DNA from: Comamonadaceae bacterium
GTDB lineage: Bacteria > Pseudomonadota > Gammaproteobacteria > Burkholderiales > Burkholderiaceae_C
DNA: 57,159 nucleotides
Reading direction: 5' to 3'
Assembly: GCA_947373245.1 (NCBI GenBank)
Contig: CANBWY010000004.1
Coordinates: 1-57,159, forward strand
The translations under genes and the position numbers were made by a program. Below are positions 25,294 to 38,058 of the stretch, one piece after another; the stretch's first letter is position 1; every line of letters starts with the position of its first letter. The notes below the pieces were generated by a model, which was not told the origin of the DNA, did not search any database, and saw nothing but the letters and a program-made list of their open reading frames with translations.

Positions 25294-26007
25294 ATGGGCG
25301 ATTACACCAACATGGCTGGCTACTACGACGTGATCATGACCTCGGGCTATTACGACTACGAGAAGATTGTGGACAGCCTTGTGGCCCACCATCCCCAGCG
25401 CAATGTTTTAGAAATTGGCTGCGGCACAGGTTTGATCTTGGAGGAGTTGGCCAAGCGTCAACCTCAATTGCCCATCACGGGCATTGATTTGACGGCGCCT
25501 ATGTTGTCGATTGCTCAGGAACGTTTGGCCCCTTTCTCCACCGTGTCGCTGTCTCAGCAAAATATCACTGAGTTGTCGCTGGATGAAACACATGAATTGG
25601 CCTTTTCTTATGGTGGCGTCTGGTACTTCGTGGTGGATGGTGACAACGAACCATTTTTGGTCAGTCACATCGCTGATGCGCAAGCCAACCACTTGGGGTT
25701 CGCACATTTGGCCAAGCACATCGCCATTGGGGGTACCTTGTTGCTAGGTATTCAAGGCCCGCACCACGATTACGAAACGGTCATCTCCAACGGCATGACA
25801 TATTCGCAAAAAATAGAGCCAACCGACATTGGTTTTACCAAGCACTACTACTTGAAGGAAGGTGCTCACAAAGTGATGGACCAAACCGTGCATTACCGCA
25901 CGTACACATTCACCGACGCAAAAGTGCTGATGAGTGCGTATGGTTTTGAGTATGTGTCGCAGAAGGACGCGAACCAACTGTTTTTGCAGTTCAAGAAAGT
26001 GAAATGA
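25294..26007 (+). CDS. Class I SAM-dependent methyltransferase
   Basis: 237 residues, GGAGG ribosome binding site. The SAM-binding motif I is VLEIGCGTGL (residues 38-47), followed by the acidic ITGIDLTAPML motif. The N-terminus MGDYTNMAGYYDVIMTSGYYDY is typical of small-molecule methyltransferases, and the C-terminal half (HYRTYTFTDAKVLMSAYGF) is the usual Methyltransf_25/11-like cap. The substrate is unknown. The stop overlaps the next start (ATGA), so it is coupled to the dehydrogenase and aminotransferase that follow, and all three probably act on one metabolite family. Confidence 0.85.
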   Translation: MGDYTNMAGYYDVIMTSGYYDYEKIVDSLVAHHPQRNVLEIGCGTGLILEELAKRQPQLPITGIDLTAPMLSIAQERLAPFSTVSLSQQNITELSLDETHELAFSYGGVWYFVVDGDNEPFLVSHIADAQANHLGFAHLAKHIAIGGTLLLGIQGPHHDYETVISNGMTYSQKIEPTDIGFTKHYYLKEGAHKVMDQTVHYRTYTFTDAKVLMSAYGFEYVSQKDANQLFLQFKKVK

Positions 26008-26906
26008 TGAGTGCTGCAAAACCGAAGTTATTTTTCATTGGTGTTGGCAACATGGGTAACCCCATGGCCGCCAACTTGATCAAGGCGGGCTACCCCGTCA
26101 CAGTGTTTGATGTGTCGCGCGCCAAAGCTGAGAACTTGATCGCACTGGGCGCAACTTGGGTCAGTAGCTTGGCCGAAGGCGCTGTTGCGGCTGACGTGGT
26201 GATGGCGTCATTGCCAGGCCCCGTGCAGGTGCGCGAAGTCATGTTGGGCGAGCAGGGTGTGTTGGCGCACGTCAAAGCAGGCACAACGGTGATTGATACC
26301 TCTACCAGTGCGGTTGAGTTGGTGCGCGAGTTGGTGGCTTTGGCCAACAGCAAAGGCGTAGGATTTTTAGAAGCGCCCGTCACCAATGCGGTGGACATGG
26401 CGGCTTTGGGACGCTTGTCTATTTTTGTGGGCGGCGAACAAGCGACCTTTGAAAAACACAAACCCATCTTCGACGTCATTGGTGAAAAAATATTCCATGT
26501 GGGCGAGCCCGGTAACGGCGCGACCATCAAGCTGTTGACCAACTTGTTGTGGTTTGTTAGCGCCGCTGCGATTGGCGAGGGGTTGATGTTGGGCGCGAAA
26601 GCAGGCATTCCGCTGCACACCGTGTGGGAAGCGATCAAGTCAAGTGCGGGTAACAGTTGGGTGGCCGAGCACGATGTGCCATCCATCTTTGCAGGTCACT
26701 ACGACCCGAGTTTTTCGCTGGCCTTGTGCTGTAAAGATTTAGGCCTGATCAATGGCATTGCTAAGTCACAGGGTTACGATTTGCCCATGGGCGGCATGGC
26801 GCAACAGTTGTTCCAACAGGCCATGGCCACGTACGGTCCAGATGCGGCTGAGCTGCATGTGGTGAAACTTTTAGAAGAGCGTGTCGGACACATGCTGCGG
26901 CCATGA
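26004..26906 (+). CDS. Beta-hydroxyacid dehydrogenase (3-hydroxyisobutyrate dehydrogenase family)
   Basis: 300 residues. N-terminal Rossmann motif FIGVGNMGNPMAANL, the family substrate-binding stretch LEAPVTNAVDMAALGRLSIF (a departure from the usual DAPVSGG form), and the catalytic Lys in NGATIKLLTN. It should oxidise or reduce a short 3-hydroxy acid with NAD(P). The non-canonical substrate loop (TNAVDM instead of SGGxxGA) argues for a substrate other than 3-hydroxyisobutyrate. Overlaps both neighbours by four bases. Confidence 0.87.
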   Translation: MMSAAKPKLFFIGVGNMGNPMAANLIKAGYPVTVFDVSRAKAENLIALGATWVSSLAEGAVAADVVMASLPGPVQVREVMLGEQGVLAHVKAGTTVIDTSTSAVELVRELVALANSKGVGFLEAPVTNAVDMAALGRLSIFVGGEQATFEKHKPIFDVIGEKIFHVGEPGNGATIKLLTNLLWFVSAAAIGEGLMLGAKAGIPLHTVWEAIKSSAGNSWVAEHDVPSIFAGHYDPSFSLALCCKDLGLINGIAKSQGYDLPMGGMAQQLFQQAMATYGPDAAELHVVKLLEERVGHMLRP

Positions 26907-28210
26907 CCCACCAATCTCGCCTACTCGCCGAAGCCCATTTGCACATGCCGCAAGGCGTGGCAGAAAACTACCGCTATTGGGGCGAACAAGACACGGTGTT
27001 CATCGCCAGCGCCAAAGGCTGCACGCTCACCGATGTGGACGGCAAAACCTACGTCGACTTTCGTCTGGGCTACGGCCCCATCATCTTGGGCTACCGTGAT
27101 GCGCGCGTCGACAACGCGGTGATTGAGCAAATCACCCAGCGCGGCACGCTGTCGGGCTTCTCGACTGAGCTGGATACCACGGTGGTCAAGCAAATCAAAG
27201 CCATGTGCCCCAACATTGACAAAATGCGTTTTGCCAACTCGGGCACCGAGGCGGTGATGGGCGCAGTGCGCACCGCACGCGGCTACACCAAGCGTGACCG
27301 CGTGGCGATTGTGGAGGGCTCTTTTCACGGTTTGTACGACGAGATGATGTGGAAGTCTGACATCGAGCACTGGCAGCCTGACAGCAACACCGCGCCCAAG
27401 GTCATTCCATTTGGTGGCGGTATCCCAGAGCGCAGCCGCGAGTTGCTGAGCATCATCAGCCATAACGACTTCGAAGCGCTTGAAAATCTGTTTGCCACAC
27501 AAGGCGAGGCCTTGGCTTGTGTAGTGATCGAGCCCATCATCGGCAACGCGGGCAGTGTGGCTGCCAGTCAAGCGTGGTTGCAACGCTTGCGTGACCTGTG
27601 CACACAACACGGCACGGTGCTCATCATTGATGAGGTCAAGTCTGGGTTTCGCGTGGCCAAGGGCGGGGCGCAAGAGTTGTATGGCATTCATGGTGACCTC
27701 ACCACTTACGCCAAAGCCATGGGCAACGGCTACCCCGTCGCCGCCTTTGGCGGTAAAGCAGCGGTCATGGATGTGGTGGGTTCACACCCGGGCGGCGTGG
27801 TGCATGGCGGCACGTATACCGCCAACTTGGTGGCGCTGAGTGCGGCACATGCCACGCTCAAAATTTTGGCCGAGACCAACGCGCAGCAAACCATCAACCA
27901 TGCGGGTGAACAAATTCAAGCGGTGTTGGGTCGCGTGTTCACGGCTGCAGGCATCGAGCACGCGTTTGCAGGTCCGCCTGCGATGTTTGGCATCCACTTC
28001 AGTGCGTCCGTGCCCACCAACTACCGCGATTGGCGCGTCACCAACAGCGCGCTGTATCGCAAGTTTGCGTGGGAACTGATAGCACGGGGTGTGATGCTGG
28101 AGCCCGACTCGCGTGAGCCGTGGTTCATCTGTGAAGCCCATCAGCACATGGACTTGGGGTGGCTCGAAGAGGTGGCCACGCAGTCAATCCGCGTGGCATT
28201 GGCTGGCTGA
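26903..28210 (+). CDS. Class III PLP-dependent aminotransferase (glutamate-1-semialdehyde aminomutase-like)
   Basis: 435 residues. Class III fold with FANSGTEAVMGAVRTAR (phosphate-binding region), IIDEVKSGFRVAKGG with the conserved Asp that contacts PLP, and the Schiff-base Lys271 in TYAKAMGNGYPVAA. The sequence is nearer to the HemL-like uncharacterised group than to ornithine or GABA aminotransferases. It is not likely to be the haem pathway HemL because of its company: methyltransferase and hydroxyacid dehydrogenase genes overlapping in one operon. It may transaminate a semialdehyde or a beta-amino acid. The stop is 74 bases before dusA. Confidence 0.85.
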   Translation: MTHQSRLLAEAHLHMPQGVAENYRYWGEQDTVFIASAKGCTLTDVDGKTYVDFRLGYGPIILGYRDARVDNAVIEQITQRGTLSGFSTELDTTVVKQIKAMCPNIDKMRFANSGTEAVMGAVRTARGYTKRDRVAIVEGSFHGLYDEMMWKSDIEHWQPDSNTAPKVIPFGGGIPERSRELLSIISHNDFEALENLFATQGEALACVVIEPIIGNAGSVAASQAWLQRLRDLCTQHGTVLIIDEVKSGFRVAKGGAQELYGIHGDLTTYAKAMGNGYPVAAFGGKAAVMDVVGSHPGGVVHGGTYTANLVALSAAHATLKILAETNAQQTINHAGEQIQAVLGRVFTAAGIEHAFAGPPAMFGIHFSASVPTNYRDWRVTNSALYRKFAWELIARGVMLEPDSREPWFICEAHQHMDLGWLEEVATQSIRVALAG

Positions 28211-28284
28211 GCCAACGCCAATCTCATGGCTCTTTTGCAGCCCTGTTGAAAATAGGGCTCTGCAGAAGTCGGGATAATTGCCGT

Positions 28285-29298
28285 ATGACTTTTCCCGATG
28301 CCTCGCTTTGGCGCACCTCCGTTGCCCCCATGATGGATTGGACTGACCGCCACTGCCGTTATTTCCACCGTCTGTTCAGCCGCAACACCTTGCTCTACAC
28401 CGAGATGGTCACCACGGGCGCACTGCGCCATGGCGATACGCAACGCCATTTGCGCTTCAATGCCGAAGAGCATCCGGTGGCCTTGCAATTGGGTGGCAGT
28501 GACGCCGCTGACTTGGCGCACGGCGCCAAACTGGGCGAGCAATGGGGCTACAACGAAATCAACCTCAACTGCGGCTGCCCCTCCGACCGTGTGCAGCGCG
28601 GCGCATTTGGTGCGTGTTTGATGAACGAGCCGCGTACCGTGGCCGATGGCGTGAAAGCCATGATGGACGTGGTGAGCATTCCTGTGACGGTCAAGCACCG
28701 CATTGGCATTGACCGCATCGAGAGCTACGACTTTGTGCGCGACTTTGTGGGCACTGTCAGCGACGCGGGTTGCAAGGTGTTCATCGTGCACGCACGCAAT
28801 GCATGGCTAGATGGCTTGAGCCCCAAAGAAAACCGCGAAGTCCCGCCGCTTCGCTACGAGCTGGGTTACCAGCTGAAAAAAGATTTTCCCAACTTGGTGA
28901 TTGCTATCAACGGCGGTATTACCACCAATGCGCAAATGGCCGAGCACTTGCAGCATGTCGATGGCGTGATGTTAGGGCGTGAGGCGTATTACCGCCCGTG
29001 GCTCATGACGACGTGGGATGCCGAGTTTTACAACGACCCGCACGAGACACTCAGCCGCGAAGCCGTGGAGGAGGCGATGGTGGCTTACATGGAGCGTGCC
29101 CACGCCGAAGACGGTTGCCCTTGGTACCCGATTGCACGCCACATGTTGGGCTTGTTCCATGGTCAACGCGGTGCGCGTTTATGGAGACAGACTTGGAGCA
29201 ACCACAAGCTCAAGCCTTTGCTGCCGCGTGAGGTGTTGAAGATCGCCCGTGAGGCTTTGGCACTCGGGGCAGCAGAAAGACCTTCTGAGGCCATCTGA
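28285..29298 (+). CDS. dusA: tRNA-dihydrouridine(20/20a) synthase
   Basis: 337 residues from ATG 28285; upstream in-frame sequence overlaps the aminotransferase and is not family-like. FMN-dependent Dus fold: SVAPMMDWTDRHCRYFHR at the N-terminus, NLNCGCPSDRVQRGAFG with the catalytic Cys, and VKHRIGIDR. The MMDWTDRHCR start and length distinguish DusA from DusB/DusC. It reduces U20/U20a in tRNA D loops in the cytoplasm using NADPH. It is next to a leftward GntR gene, 12 bases apart, convergent. Confidence 0.94.
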   Translation: MTFPDASLWRTSVAPMMDWTDRHCRYFHRLFSRNTLLYTEMVTTGALRHGDTQRHLRFNAEEHPVALQLGGSDAADLAHGAKLGEQWGYNEINLNCGCPSDRVQRGAFGACLMNEPRTVADGVKAMMDVVSIPVTVKHRIGIDRIESYDFVRDFVGTVSDAGCKVFIVHARNAWLDGLSPKENREVPPLRYELGYQLKKDFPNLVIAINGGITTNAQMAEHLQHVDGVMLGREAYYRPWLMTTWDAEFYNDPHETLSREAVEEAMVAYMERAHAEDGCPWYPIARHMLGLFHGQRGARLWRQTWSNHKLKPLLPREVLKIAREALALGAAERPSEAI

Positions 29299-29310
29299 GA
29301 TAGCGCTCAG

Positions 29311-29946
29311 TTAACTCGCCGCTTGCAGCCCGTTGGCAAAGTGCTCGGTCATGCGCTGCACGCAGGCTTGGGCATCGCGGGCGAGCAGGGCGTCCATGAT
29401 GGCTTGATGCTCTTTGAGCGATTCTTCTAAGCGGCCACTTTTGAACAGCGAGTTGTGGCGGTTGAGCTTCATCACCTTGCGCAAGTCGCCCACCATCTGG
29501 TCGCGCCAACGGTTGTTGGCAATTTCCAGCAAGCGCATGTGAAAGCGCTCGTTGATTTCAAAAAACTTTTCGCGGTCTGTCACGGCGGCGGTGAGGTCTT
29601 GGTGCAGCGCTTGCAACTCTTGCAGTTGTTCGGCGGTGGCTTCGGCGGCCACCACGCCTGCGGCATCGGACTCTAAGAGTGCGAGCAAGTGATACACATC
29701 ACGTTGGTCTTTTTCGTTGACCTCGGTCACGTAAGCACCGCGTCGCACCTTCATGGTCACCAAGCCTTCGGCGGCCAGCACCTTGAGAGCTTCGCGCATG
29801 GGCGTGCGGCTGATGCCGTATTCCTCGGCCAAGCGCATCTCATCAATCCAGCTGCCGGGCTCTAATTCGGCCGCAAAAATACGTTGACGTAGCAGTTCAG
29901 CGACTTCTTCGTACAGGGCGCGAGGGGTGAGGGTGACAGCGGACAT
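29311..29946 (-). CDS. GntR family regulator, FCD type, likely controlling the methylmalonyl-CoA operon
   Basis: 211 residues from ATG 29946; an in-frame start at 30018 would run through the AT-rich promoter region and is rejected. Winged helix: WIDEMRLAEEYGISRTPMREALKVL and wing VRRGAYVTEV; then an all-helical FCD domain including FEINERFHMRLLEIANN. Divergent from mcm-meaB-pccBA across 133 bases, the common arrangement of a local regulator. Likely effectors are propionyl-CoA pathway acids such as methylcitrate or methylmalonate, by inference only. Confidence 0.88.
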   Translation of the reverse strand: MSAVTLTPRALYEEVAELLRQRIFAAELEPGSWIDEMRLAEEYGISRTPMREALKVLAAEGLVTMKVRRGAYVTEVNEKDQRDVYHLLALLESDAAGVVAAEATAEQLQELQALHQDLTAAVTDREKFFEINERFHMRLLEIANNRWRDQMVGDLRKVMKLNRHNSLFKSGRLEESLKEHQAIMDALLARDAQACVQRMTEHFANGLQAAS

Positions 29947-29976
29947 AGACCCGAATTGTAAGCTGGTATAAGATTT

Positions 29977-30005
29977 TGAATCAATAATTATGAATGATAT
30001 GATTC
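29977..30005. promoter_or_regulatory. Candidate promoter/operator between GntR and mcm
   Basis: AT-rich stretch with inverted arms GAATCA (29978-29983) and TGATTC (30000-30005) around an inner ATAATTAT palindrome (29984-29991). A TTGAAT/TATGAT pair (29977-29982, 29998-30003, spacing 15) could serve as a weak rightward promoter. The dyad overlapping a promoter in a divergent gap is what a GntR operator would look like. Confidence 0.4.
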
Positions 30006-30079
30006 TGTGACGGATCAAAACCCTAGGCTAAGCTTGGGTTTCTTTGATCGCTGCATACCCCTTTCAAGAGTGATTTGCC

Positions 30080-32277
<2,198 letters not shown>

Positions 32278-32281
<4 letters not shown>

Positions 32282-33291
32282 CACCTGCGCAGTTGCTCGA
32301 CGGCTTGCTGCACGGCAACTCTGCCGTGCAACGTCGCGCCATGGCCAAGGCCATCACGCTTTTAGAGTCGACGCGCACGGACCACCGTGCTTTGGCCGAT
32401 GACTTGCTCACGGCCATGTTGCCGCACACGGGCCAGTCGTTTCGCCTCGGCATCAGTGGTGTGCCGGGGGTGGGCAAGTCCACTTTCATCGAAGCACTGG
32501 GTTTGTATTTGATTGCGCAGGGCCACCGTGTGGCGGTGCTGACCATCGACCCTTCCAGCACCGTGTCAGGCGGCTCCATCTTGGGTGACAAAACTCGCAT
32601 GGAGTTTTTGAGCGTGCACGACAAAGCCTACATTCGCCCCAGCCCCTCCAGCGGCACCTTGGGTGGTGTGGCCGAGAAAACGCGCGAATCCATGTTGGTT
32701 TGCGAAGCCGCAGGCTACGACGTGGTGATCGTTGAAACCGTGGGTGTGGGCCAAAGCGAAACCGCCGTGGCCAACATGACCGACATGTTTGTGTTGCTGC
32801 AATTGCCCAACGCGGGTGACGATTTGCAAGCCATCAAAAAAGGCGTGATGGAGATTGCCGATTTGGTGGTCATCAACAAAGCCGACATCGACGCCACAGC
32901 CGCCACGCGTGCACAGCTGCAAATCACCAGCGCTTTGCAACTGTTGGGCATGCACGGTGGCGCGGGCCATGCGCATCGCAACACCGAGGTGTGGCATCCG
33001 AAAGTGGTGCAGCTCAGCGCCTTGCTCAACCAAGGCGTGGATGCGTTTTGGTCCGCGGTGGGTGAGTTTCAAAACTTGCAAAAACAAAACGGCCGCTTTG
33101 TGGCGCGCCGCCAAAACCAAGCGCTGTCGTGGATGTGGGAACGCATTGATGCAGGCTTGAAACAAAATTTCCGGACGCAGCCGCGTGTGCAAACGCTGCT
33201 GCCCCAACTGAGTGAGCAAGTCGCGGCGGGCCAACTGGCTGCTTCGACTGCTGCCCGTCAACTGCTCGGCGCCTATGAAACGAAAAGTTAA
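32278..33291 (+). CDS. meaB: Methylmalonyl-CoA mutase-associated GTPase (chaperone)
   Basis: 337 residues from GTG 32278, overlapping the mutase stop (GTGA). G3E GTPase: P-loop GVPGVGKST at residues 61-69, [27 protein letters not shown] (switch with the conserved Glu) and NKAD for guanine recognition. MeaB/ArgK proteins gate cobalamin loading and protect the mutase from inactivation. Placement directly behind the mutase is the standard genomic sign of this role. Confidence 0.95.
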
Positions 33292-33337
33292 GGCGCAGGG
33301 TTAATTTGAAATCTTCCTGGAGTAAGAAAGAGCAACC

Positions 33338-34870
<1,533 letters not shown>

Positions 34871-34890
34871 GCTGTTAGGAGAAGAAGAAC

Positions 34891-36939
34891 ATGTTTACAA
34901 AAATTCTGATTGCCAACCGTGGCGAAATCGCTTGCCGCGTCATCGCCACCGCCCACAAGATGGGCATCAAAACGGTAGCTGTTTACTCTGAAGCCGACAA
35001 AGAAGCACGGCACGTGCAACTGGCTGATGAAGCGGTGTTGATTGGTCCAGCGGCCTCGCGCGAGTCTTACCTCGTGGCCGACAAAATCATTGCTGCAGCC
35101 AAGGCCACAGGCGCACAAGCCATTCACCCCGGCTACGGCTTTTTGAGCGAGAACGCCGAGTTCTCCAAGCGTTGCGAAGACGAAGGCATTGCCTTCATCG
35201 GCCCACGTCACTTCTCGATTGCCGCCATGGGCGACAAGATCGAATCCAAAAAACTGGCGGGCGCTGCGGGGGTGAACTGCATTCCCGGCGTGAACGACGC
35301 GATTGAAACCGCTGAAAAAGCCGTCGAGATCGCCAAAGGCATTGGTTATCCCGTGATGATCAAGGCCTCGGCTGGCGGCGGCGGCAAAGGCCTGCGCGTG
35401 GCCTTCAACGACAAAGAGGCGTTTGAAGGCTTCACGTCGTGCCGCAACGAAGCGCGCAACAGCTTCGGCGACGACCGCGTGTTCATCGAGAAGTTCGTGG
35501 AAGAGCCTCGCCACATTGAAATTCAAGTGCTGGGCGACAGCCACGGCAACGTGATTTATTTGAACGAGCGCGAGTGCTCAATCCAGCGTCGTCACCAAAA
35601 AGTGATTGAAGAGGCGCCATCGCCATTCATCAGCGAAGCCACGCGCAAAGCCATGGGCGAGCAGGCCGTGCAACTGGCCAAGGCGGTGAAATACCAATCG
35701 GCGGGTACGGTCGAGTTCGTGGTCGGCAAAGACCAAAGCTTTTACTTCCTCGAGATGAACACCCGTTTGCAGGTGGAGCATCCCGTGACCGAAGCCATCA
35801 CCGGCCTCGACTTGGTGGAGCAAATGATCCGTGTCGCGGCGGGTGAAAAACTCACGCTGACGCAGGCCGATGTGAAACGCAATGGCTGGGCCATCGAGTG
35901 CCGCATCAACGCTGAAGATCCGTTCCGCAACTTCTTGCCCTCCACTGGCCGTTTGGTGCGCTTCCAAACGCCCAAACAAACCATGTTCCAAGGCAACACG
36001 ACTGACTTGTATGGCGTGCGTGTCGATACCGGCGTGCAAGACGGTGGCGAGATCCCGATGTTCTACGACTCGATGATCGCCAAGCTCATCGTGCACGGCA
36101 AAGACCGCAACGACGCGATTGCCAAAATGCGCGAAGCCCTGAACGGTTTTGTGATTCGCGGCATCAGCTCCAACATCCCGTTCCAAGCCGCTTTGTTGGC
36201 ACACCCCCGCTTTGTGTCGGGTGACTTCAACACCGGCTTCATCGCCGAGCAATACGCACATGGCTTCCGTGCCGAAGACGTGCCGCACGACGACCACGAC
36301 TTTTTGGCTGCCCTTGCCGCCTTCGTGCGTCGCAAGTCACGCCAACGCGCGGCCAACCTCAGCGGTCAGTTGCCGGGCTATGACGTGCAGATTGGCCAAG
36401 ACTATGCGGTGGTGGAGTTGGGCCAAGCGGGCGACAACCGCTACGTGCAAGTGCATGTGGATGAGTTCGTGGGCAAGCCCGGTGTGGCGCAAATCACCAT
36501 CAGTGGCAAGACCTACGCGATTGAAAGCAAGTCACGTTTGAACGACATCCGCATTGAAGGTACCGTCAACGGCAAGCCTTTTACCGCGCAAGTCGAGCGT
36601 GGCACTTTGAAGAACCCCTTGGCTTTGCAAGTGCAACACAACGGCACCCGCATCGAAGCGTTGGTGATGTCGCCACGCATGGCCGAGTTGCACAAACTCA
36701 TGCCTTTCAAGGCGCCGCCTGATTTGAGCCGTTACGTTTTGTCGCCCATGCCAGGCTTGTTGGTCGAGGTTTCAGTGAAGCCTGGTCAAAAAGTACAAGC
36801 GGGCGAGCGTGTGGCGGTGATCGAAGCGATGAAGATGGAAAACGTGCTGTTTGCGACGCAAGATGGCGTGGTCAAACAAGTGGTGGCGGCCAAAGGCGAG
36901 TCACTCACGGTGGACCAGATGATCGTGGAGTTCGAATAA
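34891..36939 (+). CDS. pccA: Propionyl-CoA carboxylase alpha chain (biotin carboxylase and carrier)
   Basis: 682 residues with ribosome binding site AGGAGAAG. Biotin carboxylase domain from residue 1 (ILIANRGEIACRVI, ATP-grasp loop KASAGGGGKGLRV, NTRLQVEHPVTE), a BT domain in the region ~460-590 that docks the beta chain, and a C-terminal biotinyl domain with the acceptor Lys648 in EAMKMEN. The length and BT domain fit PccA rather than AccC alone. The stop codon is directly followed by the ATG of the VOC gene. Confidence 0.94.
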   Translation: MFTKILIANRGEIACRVIATAHKMGIKTVAVYSEADKEARHVQLADEAVLIGPAASRESYLVADKIIAAAKATGAQAIHPGYGFLSENAEFSKRCEDEGIAFIGPRHFSIAAMGDKIESKKLAGAAGVNCIPGVNDAIETAEKAVEIAKGIGYPVMIKASAGGGGKGLRVAFNDKEAFEGFTSCRNEARNSFGDDRVFIEKFVEEPRHIEIQVLGDSHGNVIYLNERECSIQRRHQKVIEEAPSPFISEATRKAMGEQAVQLAKAVKYQSAGTVEFVVGKDQSFYFLEMNTRLQVEHPVTEAITGLDLVEQMIRVAAGEKLTLTQADVKRNGWAIECRINAEDPFRNFLPSTGRLVRFQTPKQTMFQGNTTDLYGVRVDTGVQDGGEIPMFYDSMIAKLIVHGKDRNDAIAKMREALNGFVIRGISSNIPFQAALLAHPRFVSGDFNTGFIAEQYAHGFRAEDVPHDDHDFLAALAAFVRRKSRQRAANLSGQLPGYDVQIGQDYAVVELGQAGDNRYVQVHVDEFVGKPGVAQITISGKTYAIESKSRLNDIRIEGTVNGKPFTAQVERGTLKNPLALQVQHNGTRIEALVMSPRMAELHKLMPFKAPPDLSRYVLSPMPGLLVEVSVKPGQKVQAGERVAVIEAMKMENVLFATQDGVVKQVVAAKGESLTVDQMIVEFE

Positions 36940-37434
36940 ATGAGCGCAAGTTTTTCTCGCCCCTTCAAGGTCCTTGGCATTCAACAAATCGCCATCGGCG
37001 GCCCTGACAAGGGCCGCTTGAAAAAACTGTGGGTGGACATGTTTGGCCTCGAAGTTACAGGTACGTTTCAAAGCGAACGCGAGAACGTGGACGAAGACAT
37101 TTGTGCCATCGGCGTCGGCCCCTTCAAGGTCGAAGTCGATTTGATGCAACCCATGGACATCGAGAAAAAGCCTGCGGTGCACGCCACCCCGTTGAACCAC
37201 GTGGGTTTGTGGATCGATGACTTGCCTGTGGCTGTGCAATGGCTCACCTCACAAGGTGTGCGTTTTGCGCCGGGCGGCATACGCAAGGGCGCTGCTGGCT
37301 TTGACATCACCTTCATGCACCCCAAGGCGAACGACGAGTTTCCCATTGGCGGTGAGGGCGTGTTGATCGAGTTGGTGCAAGCCCCCCCTGAAGTCGTGAA
37401 GGCTTTTGCGGTCTTGGCTGCTTCACACGCGTAA
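36940..37434 (+). CDS. VOC-family protein, probable methylmalonyl-CoA epimerase
   Basis: 164 residues starting immediately after the pccA stop. Two beta-alpha-beta-beta-beta units as in methylmalonyl-CoA epimerase: first unit [21 protein letters not shown], second [18 protein letters not shown], closing VLIELVQAP. Metal ligands His (LNHVG) and Glu (LIELV) are there, but the first canonical His (usual IDHIGIA form) is Gln here (IQQIAIG). Position at the end of the mcm-pcc operon argues for the epimerase step, converting (S)- to (R)-methylmalonyl-CoA; the ligand change leaves some doubt. Confidence 0.78.
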   Translation: MSASFSRPFKVLGIQQIAIGGPDKGRLKKLWVDMFGLEVTGTFQSERENVDEDICAIGVGPFKVEVDLMQPMDIEKKPAVHATPLNHVGLWIDDLPVAVQWLTSQGVRFAPGGIRKGAAGFDITFMHPKANDEFPIGGEGVLIELVQAPPEVVKAFAVLAASHA

Positions 37435-37445
37435 AGCATCCGCCT

Positions 37446-37934
37446 CTATGGCGTGGGTTGACTGGGGGCGCGACTGAATTCGTTGTTCTCATTCACCAGT
37501 TGGTTGAGCAACGTCATGAACGTCTTTTGCTCAGCGGGCGAGAGCGGCGACAAAATCTTCGATTGCACCTTGAGCATGCGCGGAATCACATCTGCCAGTG
37601 TGGTCTCGCCTGCGCGGGTGAGATAGAGCAAGCGCACACGCCGATCTAGCTCGGCGGCATGGCGCTCCATCAAACCACGGGTTTCCAAACGGTCAATCAC
37701 GCCGCCGGTGGTGGAAGTGTCCAGCGCGATCATCTTGGCGAGTGTTTTTTGGTCAATGCCCGGTTGCAACTTGGTCGCTTGCAAGGCCGCAAATTGAATC
37801 GGCGTGAGCCCCAAGCTCTCCATCTCGGACATAAAGATGCCGACCGAGATTTGATGCATGCGGCGCATCAAATGACCGGGTAAGTTGTCTAGCTGAACCG
37901 ACGGCGTGGACGGCATTGTCTTTTTCGTGACCAT
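37446..37934 (-). CDS. MarR family regulator of the gentisate operon
   Basis: 162 residues. Winged helix core: LTPIQFAALQATKLQPGIDQKTLAKMI, recognition helix DTSTTGGVIDRLETRGL and wing ERHAAELDRRVRLLYLT, followed by dimerisation helices. Divergent from the gentisate 1,2-dioxygenase gene across 124 bases that contain a perfect 17-bp palindrome at 37979-37995. The usual logic is repression lifted by an aromatic acid such as gentisate or salicylate; this is inferred from family and place. Confidence 0.88.
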   Translation of the reverse strand: MVTKKTMPSTPSVQLDNLPGHLMRRMHQISVGIFMSEMESLGLTPIQFAALQATKLQPGIDQKTLAKMIALDTSTTGGVIDRLETRGLMERHAAELDRRVRLLYLTRAGETTLADVIPRMLKVQSKILSPLSPAEQKTFMTLLNQLVNENNEFSRAPSQPTP

Positions 37935-37978
37935 GTGATTGAGGGTTTTACCTAGGTGTTGCTTGAGATCGTAGCATT

Positions 37979-37995
37979 ACACTGATATTCAGTGT
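37979..37995. promoter_or_regulatory. Perfect palindrome, candidate MarR operator
   Basis: ACACTGA-TAT-TCAGTGT, a perfect 7-3-7 dyad, 45 bases upstream of the MarR start and 63 bases upstream of the dioxygenase GTG. Size and symmetry suit a MarR dimer. A TACTAT sequence at 37999-38004 could be the -10 of the rightward promoter, in which case bound regulator would block it. Confidence 0.6.
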
Positions 37996-38058
37996 GCTTA
38001 CTATTTGTGTGCAAAGAAGCCGCATGAACGATTCAGTTCCATTTCAAAGGACCACACC

